Shown here: positions 46,386-54,879 of the stretch, one piece after another
Numbering within the stretch: the first letter of the stretch is position 1
Layout: every line of letters begins with the position of its first letter
NCBI GenBank assembly: GCA_965247375.1
Contig: CBDFHU010000034.1
Location: 1 to 64,000, forward strand
Direction: 5' to 3'
DNA from: Arsenicibacter sp965247375
Lineage (GTDB): Bacteria > Bacteroidota > Bacteroidia > Cytophagales > Spirosomataceae
DNA: 64,000 nucleotides
The notes under the pieces: generated by a model
What the model was told of the DNA's origin: nothing
Databases searched by the model: none
Seen by the model: only the letters and a program-made list of their open reading frames with translations
Program-made: the position numbers and the translations under genes

Positions 46386-47545
46386 ACCTCTGCCTTGAAT
46401 AGGGCAAGTGTGTTGTGGTAGCTGGCAACGACACGCGGTAAAAACGGGTACGGACTGACGCTGTGGGCCATCATGTAAAGCCCCAGACGGTGCAGACCGA
46501 AATCAAGGGCTGCGAGCGCAAACTGATGCCTGAACAGGGCCGGATCTTCGTATGTGCCCGTCCGTGCATGGAGCTGTTCGCGGTAAAACGCCAGATACTG
46601 CTGGCGGAGGTCATACCGGTCGGCATCAAGAACAAAGCACAGAAACTCCGCCACGTCGTACTGCGGGATGTGATAGGTCGCCAGTTCCCAGTCATAGACA
46701 CAGAACTGTAAGCCGGTTTCTGTCTCCCTGAAGCAGGTATTGCGTGGATTAAGGTCGTTATGGATAAAGGTTTTGGGAGCGTCCTCCAGTTCGCGCCAAT
46801 ACGCCGGAATGTGCGTAATCGCCTGCCGGAGCAGGGTGGTCGTACCGGCCGGATACAGTTCCGGAAACCGGCCGGCAGCCTGATCGAGCAGGGCTTGCCA
46901 GAGCGGTTGAAGGCGCTGCATATAGGTCGTTGAGGGTACATCATGCCAGAATTTGTCATCGAAGGGCAGCCGTTGACTGAGGTGGGTTGCATGCCAGGCT
47001 GCAAGCTGGGTCAGGGCCGTGCGGATATGGGTGTCGGTCCAGAGTTCCGGTGCCATCGCCGAATTAAGCAGGGCCATGTCGCCGAGGTATTCCATCAGAA
47101 TGATGTACTGATCGTTGGCCGGATCAATGTGAACACCGAAAATTTCGGGCAGCAGGGACGAGCTGAGATGTTGATAAACCAGCGTCTCGCGCATGTGTGT
47201 ATGCTGAAAACCGGTCCACGTCCGGAACGGGGCATAGGTACTTGCCAGAGGCTCACCGCTGAGCTGCGCCAGTCCGGCCAGCATTTCACTGATCTCGCTG
47301 CCGTGGGGCTTGATTTTCATGACCATTTTCCGGCTGTGGGGCTGGTCATTGACGGTATACTGTACCTGAAAGGCAAAGTGACCCAGAAGTGTATCCGAAA
47401 CGCCGGCTGTCAGGGTAACCAGAATGCTGGCTGAGTTATCGACCGGCAGCGGCTCGCACTGCTGCACCCGGATGCGTTGCCCGGGCATCCGTTGTTGCAT
47501 GAGCGTTTCAATAAAAGACGGACTGAAAAAAGAGTGTGTCTGCAT
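46355..47545 (-). CDS. APH/choline-kinase-like (EcKinase-type) phosphotransferase
   Basis: The 396-residue protein has a kinase-like fold. The N-lobe has RKMVMKIKPHGSEISEML (lysine region) and ETLVYQHL. The catalytic loop is FIHNDLNPRNTCF (HxDLxxxN) and the metal motif is VYDWELATY. The pattern matches ecdysteroid-kinase-like/APH-family enzymes, which phosphorylate small hydroxylated molecules. No antibiotic substrate can be claimed. It is the last gene of the minus-strand run AMP-ligase, BtaA-like, kinase, with 15 bases after the BtaA-like stop. Confidence 0.88.
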   Translation of the reverse strand: MQTHSFFSPSFIETLMQQRMPGQRIRVQQCEPLPVDNSASILVTLTAGVSDTLLGHFAFQVQYTVNDQPHSRKMVMKIKPHGSEISEMLAGLAQLSGEPLASTYAPFRTWTGFQHTHMRETLVYQHLSSSLLPEIFGVHIDPANDQYIILMEYLGDMALLNSAMAPELWTDTHIRTALTQLAAWHATHLSQRLPFDDKFWHDVPSTTYMQRLQPLWQALLDQAAGRFPELYPAGTTTLLRQAITHIPAYWRELEDAPKTFIHNDLNPRNTCFRETETGLQFCVYDWELATYHIPQYDVAEFLCFVLDADRYDLRQQYLAFYREQLHARTGTYEDPALFRHQFALAALDFGLHRLGLYMMAHSVSPYPFLPRVVASYHNTLALFKAEVYDTLFPKSA

Positions 47546-47560
47546 GAATCAGGGTAAAGG

Positions 47561-48655
47561 CTAAAGCGGTTGTGTGGCCATGATGTACTGGTTTTTGAAA
47601 TAAAAACAGGCTGTTGGCTGGGTCAGTTCAGGGGGAACGGCGTACTGAAAACCGGCGGCCGGGGGCGTATGGTCGCCCTGACCCTGAAGCAGATTCCAGT
47701 AAACGAACCGCAGCGGCCTGTGTGGGTCAGCCAGCAGTGACTGGCAAACCCGGCTGAATTCCTGCGCGCTGGTGTACTCGAAAATATTGGACAGACTGGC
47801 CTTCGTAATGGCCTGACCAGCCGGCGAGAGCAAGTAACTGACCGCCTCACCATCTACTGCCGATAGACGGGGCAACCGCTCACGCAGCGTGTCAAAATGC
47901 CCGGCCTGATAGCAGGGCGGCAGGATGGCTTCGGGGATATTCTGTGGCCCCAGAAAGAAAAACCGCGTAAAAAAGTTGTCCCGGACCAGCACGGCAGAGA
48001 CGTGTTCGGTCAGCCGGCGGTAAAAAGCGCGCCCGCCCGACTCCTGAGCGTACCTGAACAAACGGGGATCGCGCCCTTTACTCAGATTGGCATCGTCGAA
48101 ATACTGAATAAAGGCTTCCTGAAACGGGCTGTTATCCAGCTCTTCCGCAAAAAAACGACGCTGTCCGGTCACCTCATCAAAGGTAAACAAGTGCCGGATC
48201 CGCTCGCGGACCGCAGCCGGACAGGTATCCGTGAAACCGGTAATGTAGGTTTCCAGCTTACCGGCGGTCAGGATACCTTCCGGATGGCTGGCAAAAAAAG
48301 ACGTCCAGTATGTACGCTGATGCACCGGAAGGGAGGCCGAAACCTGCTGTATGGCACAGGCTACAGCGGCCGGTCCGTCGAGGCCGAGCAGACCCCGCAG
48401 CGTTGTGTGGTCATGGTGCCGGATAACGTGGGTTTTCAGCGCCAGCAGGGTATTCTGTACCGGATTCAGATCAATGGCAATGACTTGCTCCGGATTTTTC
48501 AGCAGGGTATTCAAGACATTACATCCTGCCGACGTAATGACCAGGACGCGGTCATCGGGCCGGATGTCAAGACTCTGATAAAGTGTCCGGCTATCCTCCC
48601 AGACCAGTGAGTAACGGATCCGGTCAAGATCCACACTATAAAACTCTGACTGCAT
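47561..48655 (-). CDS. BtaA-like (DUF3419) S-adenosylmethionine-dependent enzyme
   Basis: The 364-residue protein has the DUF3419 signature: N-terminal IRYSLVWEDSRTLYQSLDI, the SAM-binding block VLVITSAGCNVLNTLL, then VIAIDLNPVQNTLLALKTHV and a C-terminal GHFDTLRERLPRL with PEAILPPCY. Its characterised relative BtaA moves the 3-amino-3-carboxypropyl group of SAM to diacylglycerol in betaine-lipid synthesis. No BtaB-like methyltransferase is seen here, so the product may be an unmethylated homoserine lipid, or the acceptor may differ. It follows the AMP-ligase by 7 bases. Confidence 0.88.
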   Translation of the reverse strand: MQSEFYSVDLDRIRYSLVWEDSRTLYQSLDIRPDDRVLVITSAGCNVLNTLLKNPEQVIAIDLNPVQNTLLALKTHVIRHHDHTTLRGLLGLDGPAAVACAIQQVSASLPVHQRTYWTSFFASHPEGILTAGKLETYITGFTDTCPAAVRERIRHLFTFDEVTGQRRFFAEELDNSPFQEAFIQYFDDANLSKGRDPRLFRYAQESGGRAFYRRLTEHVSAVLVRDNFFTRFFFLGPQNIPEAILPPCYQAGHFDTLRERLPRLSAVDGEAVSYLLSPAGQAITKASLSNIFEYTSAQEFSRVCQSLLADPHRPLRFVYWNLLQGQGDHTPPAAGFQYAVPPELTQPTACFYFKNQYIMATQPL

Positions 48656-48662
48656 AAGCTGA

Positions 48663-50110
48663 TTAAACTAACCGCTCATAGCGGATTTTTGACTGGTGCC
48701 GGTCATCAACCGGCAGGGTGTCGCGGAAAAGGATCCCGCCAACCGGTGTATCCGGAAATGCTCTTTGCAGTGCCTGCCAAAGCGCATCGGGCTGCGCGGT
48801 TCCTTCCACAAAGATGGTGAAGCCCGTGTCTGTGCTTCGGGCAGCAACGCGGTCAACGCCCGGTACATGATACAGCACATGCTCGATCTGGTAATGCTGA
48901 ACCCTCGACCGGATCGCTTCATTGCCTTTGCGGCCCGTAAGGACAAGGACTCCGTCTTGCCGAAGATACCCAAAGTCACCGGTGGCAAACCAGGTGTTGG
49001 CAGGCGTGGCCACGTGTGGTCCGCGGACAAGGATTTCGCCAACCGTATGAGTCTCGCCGGTTGGGGTGTTAATCTGCCCCAGCGGATCAATGTTTACCGA
49101 AATCGCCGGATGAATTGTGCCCGCTTCGTAGCCCGTTGCCGGTTCCGGAACGGCATCACTGATGGCCCGTACGGCAATCGGTTCGGCTTCGGATGAACCG
49201 TAAATAACGTAAAGCGTTGCATTCGGGAAAAAAGGATTGAGGGAGCGGCACAGATTGTCGGGTACCGGTGAGCCACCCAGGCCAACGGCGCGGACCGCCG
49301 GAAATACCTGCGGGTGGCGCCTGTAAATGCCTGAGCAACTGCCGGAAATAAAAAACGTTACCGGTCATGGTATTGATCGCCTGACGGGTCAGTTGCCGGA
49401 TGATTATCTCTTGGCTGCATCGCTGTTACGCGCAGACCGGGCAGATCAGGCAGCACGCTGGTGGTACCGGTTGCCAGATTAAGCAGCAGTACTGCCGGAA
49501 ACAAGGGGAAATCCCGCTGGCCGGGCCATGCCGGAAACGCGGTGTCGAGTGCATGATGCTGTTCCGTCAGTACGCGGTGACTGCGCCGGATGGCATTAGG
49601 CATACCCGTTGAACCGGAACTGTGGGAAATCAGGGCCGGCTGGCCGGGCGGAACCAGGGTAGGGGGCGCCCATGCGGCGGAGGTATCCGGCAAACCAGCA
49701 CTGACCGGAATCAGCCGGATTCCCCGCAAACGGAGCAGCCACCCGGCCACGACCGGCAGTTTCCGGGCCAGTACAAGCCCCCTGACGCGGTGCCGGAGCA
49801 GTAAACGCAGCAAGGTCGGGATTGTCGCCGAAGCAGGAGGGAGTACCGGTATGGCGCCGTGGGCCATGATAGCCAGCAGTAAGGTTATGACCGGTAATGA
49901 AACAGGTGAGGCGAGTAGTACGGCATCGCCCGGGCCTACACCGGACTTATGCAGCAGTGCCCGGCAAGCCGCTACCTGACTAAGGAGCATGTGGCCGGTT
50001 ATTTCCCGGGCAGACCCGGAAGGTTCCGGCCAGATCAGGCAAACCTGATCCGGTGTCCGGCGCAGGGTCTGATCAATGAAACTGTAATAATTAACGGGTG
50101 TGTCTGGCAT
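48663..50110 (-). pseudogene. AMP-dependent acyl/aryl-CoA synthetase-like ligase, two frameshifts
   Basis: Start ATG at 50110 (MPDTPVNYYSFIDQTLRRTP). The frame holds to about 49414, shifts, then shifts again at about 49316; removing one base each time gives 481 residues. Adenylation motifs are LISHSSGSTGMPNAIRRSH (P-loop), LYVIYGSSEAEPIA (A5), WFATGDFGYLRQDGVLVLTG (A7) and, at the end, RHQSKIRYERLV with the catalytic lysine. It is short for the family and has a compact C-terminal domain. It would activate a carboxylic acid as the adenylate, passing it to CoA or another acceptor. The carrier is not encoded nearby. Confidence 0.87.
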
Positions 50111-50320
50111 AGCTGACCGCAGGGCTGGCAAAAAAGAATTCCGGATAACCTGCTTTGGACTGTCCGGAATCCTTACCGGTAGTTAAACGCCGGGAGCCGG
50201 TAAATCGTACGTACTCCTTCAGAAGCCATTTTTTGACCGATTCATTTTCTCCTTTCGTAATGGCTCCGTTGCCGGGAATTCCTTGAAATTTTGATTTCGT
50301 CGGAGACCCCGATCAGCGGG

Positions 50321-50920
50321 TTAGTTCGTCAGCAGTTTTTGTTTAGCCGTCTCGTACTCGGCCTGTGTCAGCACGCCTTCATCAGCAAGGGCTTTCAGCT
50401 TTCTGATTTCGTCGGAAATGCTGAACGGTTTCAGGCTGGTAATGATCGTTCCGCGAACCTGAGGCGGCGGCAGGATCTCACCGGCATTGACGGCATTTTC
50501 CAGCTCAATAAAATACTTCTTCGACCGTCCGACGCTCAGAACGGCGCCCATGATGTAGCCCTGTTCTTTCGTGCCGATCTGCACCAGCGACTTAACCACG
50601 GCCCGTCCGTTGATGTAGTTTGTGGGCATGTAAACACGGGGCCACGAGTGGTTCAGGTAAATAAAGGTAAAGCTGTGGTTGGGCATGCTGCCATCGCCGA
50701 GCGAGAGCGTGTCACCCTTCTGAATGCGCCAGCCCGGGGCTGCTTTCGGCGTATACCCCCAATACAGGTGGCTGGGCAGTACAGGGCCTCTGCGCAGGTC
50801 ATCGGCGGTGACGGGTTTAGGATTCGGGGTTTGGGCGGTGGCTATGCTGAAAACGGTAAAAAACAGGGCCGCAGTCAACAGTGACTGGCCAAAAGGCTTA
50901 AAAGAACGTTGTCGGTTCAT
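50321..50920 (-). CDS. Secreted SHOCT-domain protein
   Basis: ATG at 50920 gives a signal peptide (MNRQRSFKPFGQSLLTAALF). The last 35 residues (DEIRKLKALADEGVLTQAEY) are a SHOCT motif, a short helical unit usually found at protein ends and of unclear role. The body (GTKEQGYIMGAVLSVGRSKK) is beta-rich and unlike anything I recognise. It is 199 residues. The AMP-ligase gene lies 211 bases away on the same strand, and that gap should hold the promoter of the biosynthetic run; I could not find a clear one. Confidence 0.82.
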   Translation of the reverse strand: MNRQRSFKPFGQSLLTAALFFTVFSIATAQTPNPKPVTADDLRRGPVLPSHLYWGYTPKAAPGWRIQKGDTLSLGDGSMPNHSFTFIYLNHSWPRVYMPTNYINGRAVVKSLVQIGTKEQGYIMGAVLSVGRSKKYFIELENAVNAGEILPPPQVRGTIITSLKPFSISDEIRKLKALADEGVLTQAEYETAKQKLLTN

Positions 50921-51060
50921 GAGTAAAAGATGTGTGTTACTAGTTCGCCCTAAAGTATAACAAGTAACGGAATAATAAAATAAAGTTGCTTGCATGCATG
51001 CGGAATAATGTGGGGTCCCGAAAGCAACTGTGGCAGGTCGGTATAGGCAGTAACGCCGGT

Positions 51061-51642
51061 TTATACGCCGGGGGAGAGTGTGGCCAGAATGTCCGGTATC
51101 TCTTTTTGGGTGGCTTCCGTAAAGTAAATACGGCTTGCATATTCAAACTGACCTGATGCGGCGGCACGCAGGTAAAGGTGTCCGGTATACGGCTGCTCCG
51201 TGGCTTCGGGGTCATGGGCGTAGTACAGGATACCGATCTGTTTACCGCTTTTGAAAAACGTGATGGTATTATTAAGTTCCCGTTTTTCGCCCTTCGCGTT
51301 CAGATACGGCACCGAGGCCGGAACAGGGGAAGGCAGCGCTCCGGCGTAAGGCGTAAACAGGCACGGGTAAGCATTGGGGTTGCAGAAGGTGTATATGCCT
51401 GCCTGGCCGTCGTTCCGGGTGATGCCCGCGGGGGTGTCCCCGAATGAGCCCGGAGTACGCAGGCGATAGCTGTTACCCTGATAGGTTGCCGGAGGAAACT
51501 GGATTGTGTAATCCATATTCAGATTGATGGTAACCCAGCCGGATTTTGTGCCGGTGGTGATGGAAACCGGGGCCGGTTCATCCGTTTTGCAGGATAACGC
51601 CGCCAGGCAGATCATAAACCAGAAAAGTAGTCCTCGTGTCAT
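51061..51642 (-). CDS. Lipoprotein of unknown function
   Basis: The 193-residue protein starts with a lipoprotein signal (MTRGLLFWFMICLAALSCKT, Cys in LAALSC). The mature part has strands around GWVTINLNMDYTIQFPPATY and YPCLFTPYAGALPSPVPAS. I do not recognise the family. The lipid anchor suggests the periplasm or outer membrane. Confidence 0.75.
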   Translation of the reverse strand: MTRGLLFWFMICLAALSCKTDEPAPVSITTGTKSGWVTINLNMDYTIQFPPATYQGNSYRLRTPGSFGDTPAGITRNDGQAGIYTFCNPNAYPCLFTPYAGALPSPVPASVPYLNAKGEKRELNNTITFFKSGKQIGILYYAHDPEATEQPYTGHLYLRAAASGQFEYASRIYFTEATQKEIPDILATLSPGV

Positions 51643-51710
51643 TGGTATCGCCGTTTTTTTCCAGACCCGCCGGATGGGGAAAGGGTTGGAAGGACGCCGA
51701 AAATGTCAGA

Positions 51711-51751
51711 GAGCCTGCCGTGCACTCCGTAACAGAGTACAGGACAGGCTC
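51711..51751. terminator. Imperfect hairpin after the beta-helix adhesin gene
   Basis: GAGCCTG and CAGGCTC form the base of an interrupted stem with partly paired interior. It lies downstream of the minus-strand stop at 51774. It is weak because no T-tract follows on the minus strand. Confidence 0.4.
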
Positions 51752-51773
51752 CCGCTTCATTGGTTTATCAGGA

Positions 51774-54212
51774 TCAGGGGCAACGCACTGGCCCGGTCAC
51801 GACAACGGTGCTGGTGAGGGCCGGACACCCTTCATCGCTCTGTACGGTGAGGGTGTAGGTGCCGCCCAGTACAACGTTACCGGCGAAAACGGAATAGGTG
51901 CCCGTCTGCCGGTAGACCGTCGAGACGACGTAGCCGTCAGGACCGGTGAAAACAAACGACCGGCCGGTGGCGGGCACCGTCAGCCGGGTGGGCGAGTTAC
52001 AGCCGGGCTGACCGTCGATGGTGATGCTCCCCGCCGCCGCGTTGGTGCCCTGTAAAATGGTGTTGGTGCCTGCCGATTGACAGCCGGTTCCTGCTCCGTT
52101 GGCCGCTACGATGGTATAGGTGCCGATAGCCGTGACCACAAACTGACCGGTGGTAGTGGTCTGATTGCCGGGCAGCAGGCTGAAGCTATTGGCTCCGGTA
52201 GCGGTGGCCGCGAGGGTGACGCTGTTAGGGCCGCAGCCGATGGCGCCCGTGCGGCTGATACTGACCGCAGCCGGCGGAACCAGGTTGCTGCTCACGCTGA
52301 GGGAGGTGGTGCTGAAACAGCCGGTAGCGGGGTTAACGGCGGTGACCGAATAGGGACCGGTGCTGTTGACGACAATCGCATTGGCCGCCTGAGTGGTAAA
52401 GCTGTTGGTGCCGGCAAAGCTGTAGCTGACGCCACCGGTCGGGCTGCCGGCGGTGAGGGTCAGGGTCTGGAGGCCGCAAAGCAGCACGCCGTTGTTGGTC
52501 GCGGTCAGCGATACGCCGGGTGTTCCGGTGCTGCTGGTAATGGTGGTGGTAGCAGAACTAAGGCAGCCATTTACAGGATTGGTGGCGGTGACCGAGTAAG
52601 TACCGGTCGTATTGACGGCGATCCGGTTGGCGGTTGTCGTGAAGCTGCTGGCGCTGGCAAAGCTGTAGGTGACCCCGCCCGTGGGACTACCGGCCGTGAG
52701 GGTCAGGGTGCGGACGGCACAGGTGATGACCCCGCTGTTGGTAGCGGTCAGTGAAACGCCGGGAGTGGCCGTATTCGATGTCACCGTAAGGGTGGCGGAT
52801 GCCTGACAGCCTTCTGCGCTGGTAACGGTGACGGTATAGGTACCGGCCGCGCTGACCGATATGATTGAACTACTGGTCGGCTGGTTGCTTTGACCGGTGC
52901 CGGTAAACCGATACTGGAACGAACTGCTGCCGGTGGCGGTAGCCGTCAGGGTCAGACTCGTATTGGCGCAGGTAAGTACTTCATCATCCAGGGCCGAAAG
53001 CGAAAGGGCGATGGGAGGCCCTGTGTATTCGAAGGCGCCGGCATTAGGCGGGATTGAGCGGGAGCGGCTGTTCGCATCGTTTGGCGGCAGGGTTAAGGGG
53101 GCGGGTGATATGCCTGCGTTTCTGGCAGGACTACATTCACCGAGAGTATGTGTACTGACCAGACCGTCGTTGTTCCGTTGAAGAGGGCCACTGCCTATGT
53201 TCTGATTATTTTTATCGGTTGTCTGATTGAGTACCGTATTATCGGCATCGCTGCTGCTGATATTGCCGCCCAGCGAGGTAAATCCGTCCGTTGACTGAAA
53301 ATTACTTGTTCCCCGATTCGATGTATTACCATCAAACAGACAATTCAAAAGCCGTATGGATCCGATAGCGCTCAGTGTAAATGTTTCACCGAAATTCCTG
53401 ACGAAGCTACAATGAATCAGATCCAGCGAAGACGCTGTGCCGGAATGGATTGCATTGCCAAGACCAAATTCGGATGATGAGTTACCCGAAAAAGTACAGT
53501 TCGTCATGGTTGTTGAGGCATTGGCCTGGACAAATGCCCCGCCGGAAAACGCTGAGCGGTTCCCGGCAAACGTACAACGTAAAAATGTAGCTGCTCCTCC
53601 GGCACAGCGGAAAGCGCCACCCTCGCCGGCTGTTGTCTCGTTATCCGAAAACTGGCAATCGGTGATCACGGCAGTGCCGGATAATACCTGTACCCCGCCG
53701 GCGTCCGGCCCGAATGTGGCTTTGCAGTTTGCGACCAGGCATCGGGTCATGGTCAGTGTCCCCGTCCCCATACTCACCACGAGCCCGCCCCCGCCTAATC
53801 CGTCATAGCCTCTGCTTACATTCTCTGGCATAGCGCGGCCGTTGCTCAGAATTAAATCGCGTAAGGTCAGGCTTTTATTGGGGGTAATCATACGAAAAAT
53901 CCGGAATTCGGCAGTCGCTGCCCGCTGGATAAGCGTTCCGCCGCTACCGGTCGCCGGTGTAAGTGCCGATTGCCCCAGGATTGTACAGGACTCGGTGATG
54001 TCCGGCAAGGCCGAGACCAGGCCAATTGCACCGGTAGCAGTAATATTGATGGTATAGGGAGCACTGGTAGAATTACCGGCGGTAATGGCAGCACGGAGTG
54101 ACCCGGCCCCGTTATCTGCATTGGTTGAGACGGTAATCGTCGTGAGGCTGGTTTGGGCAAATGTGGCTGTGGCAAGCAAGAAAAAGCCAAGCGCAAACAA
54201 TAGGTTTTTCAT
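51774..54212 (-). CDS. Secreted beta-helix/Ig-like surface protein with shared C-terminal module
   Basis: ATG at 54212 gives a signal peptide (MKNLLFALGFFLLATATFAQ). Residues about 20-370 form a right-handed parallel beta-helix: the GSLRAAI start motif, FSDNETTAGEGGAF and CTFSGNSSSEFG repeats of the autotransporter/choice-of-anchor type. Residues about 380-730 are four Ig-like repeats of about 75 residues, each with ...TCxxxTLTLTA...GTYSVTAxNxxxGC. The last 80 residues carry the TGPDGYVVSTVYRQTGTYSV module shared with three other genes in this window. At 812 residues it is a typical exported adhesin-like protein; target and anchoring are unknown. Confidence 0.85.
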   Translation of the reverse strand: MKNLLFALGFFLLATATFAQTSLTTITVSTNADNGAGSLRAAITAGNSTSAPYTINITATGAIGLVSALPDITESCTILGQSALTPATGSGGTLIQRAATAEFRIFRMITPNKSLTLRDLILSNGRAMPENVSRGYDGLGGGGLVVSMGTGTLTMTRCLVANCKATFGPDAGGVQVLSGTAVITDCQFSDNETTAGEGGAFRCAGGAATFLRCTFAGNRSAFSGGAFVQANASTTMTNCTFSGNSSSEFGLGNAIHSGTASSLDLIHCSFVRNFGETFTLSAIGSIRLLNCLFDGNTSNRGTSNFQSTDGFTSLGGNISSSDADNTVLNQTTDKNNQNIGSGPLQRNNDGLVSTHTLGECSPARNAGISPAPLTLPPNDANSRSRSIPPNAGAFEYTGPPIALSLSALDDEVLTCANTSLTLTATATGSSSFQYRFTGTGQSNQPTSSSIISVSAAGTYTVTVTSAEGCQASATLTVTSNTATPGVSLTATNSGVITCAVRTLTLTAGSPTGGVTYSFASASSFTTTANRIAVNTTGTYSVTATNPVNGCLSSATTTITSSTGTPGVSLTATNNGVLLCGLQTLTLTAGSPTGGVSYSFAGTNSFTTQAANAIVVNSTGPYSVTAVNPATGCFSTTSLSVSSNLVPPAAVSISRTGAIGCGPNSVTLAATATGANSFSLLPGNQTTTTGQFVVTAIGTYTIVAANGAGTGCQSAGTNTILQGTNAAAGSITIDGQPGCNSPTRLTVPATGRSFVFTGPDGYVVSTVYRQTGTYSVFAGNVVLGGTYTLTVQSDEGCPALTSTVVVTGPVRCP

Positions 54213-54361
54213 AAGATGGCAGCGATGCATACCGTGAAAAAAAGGAGGTGGCAGCTGAAAATGCAACTTTCAGGCATAGACAAAAACATAGACAGTTTGT
54301 AATGGACTGATAATGAGATTAGTATTTAAGTCGATGTAGAGAGGTGCTGATGCCTGGTTAG

Positions 54362-54634
54362 GTCCGGAAAGTATTCGGAGCCGGAGGGCGGCAACTGGTG
54401 CTTACGTTAGCCAAACCGTTTCTGTATATGGTTTTGCTGGCCAACAGCCTTGCGTGGCCGGTTTCCTGGCTTGTTGCTGATACATGGCTGGAGACGTTTG
54501 CTTACCGGATTCCGGTTACGGTGTTTTCGTTTGTTACCGGATTAACGGTCTCATTGACGGTTGTGGCCTTTACGGTTTGCGGGCAGATTATACGGGCAGT
54601 CCGATTTAATCCGGCCTTTACGTTAAAGCGGTGA
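54362..54634 (+). pseudogene. C-terminal remnant of a MacB/FtsX-type ABC transporter permease
   Basis: The frame opens after a stop at 54359 and reads VRKVFGAGGRQLVLTLAKPF, continues through a hydrophobic pair (MVLLANSLAWPVSWLVADTW, VFSFVTGLTVSLTVVAFTVC) and ends QIIRAVRFNPAFTLKR. This matches the last about 90 residues of MacB-type permeases, where RKVLGAS, IANxxAWP and NPxxSLR are usual. Everything before is absent, and the region 54213-54361 shows no remnant I can identify. It is a gene fossil left by deletion. An ATG-started short protein from 54398 is possible but would be a fragment. Confidence 0.75.
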
Positions 54635-54879
54635 AGGTGTGAAGGGTGGCAGTAATGGCAGTGAACAAAAGCAACTGGCGGGAACTATAGCAGCCAAAAC
54701 CGCTTATAAAAGGCTGATCACTTAAAAGCTGATCCAGTAAATAAATAATTGTCTAATAATTATATATTTAAACTGATTGGTTTTAACTTTTTTGGCGAAT
54801 GATTACACTATTGGGTTCTGTTAATGAACCTTTGCCGGTTATTCTGAGATATAAAATATGTTAATGTGCTAATATTAAT

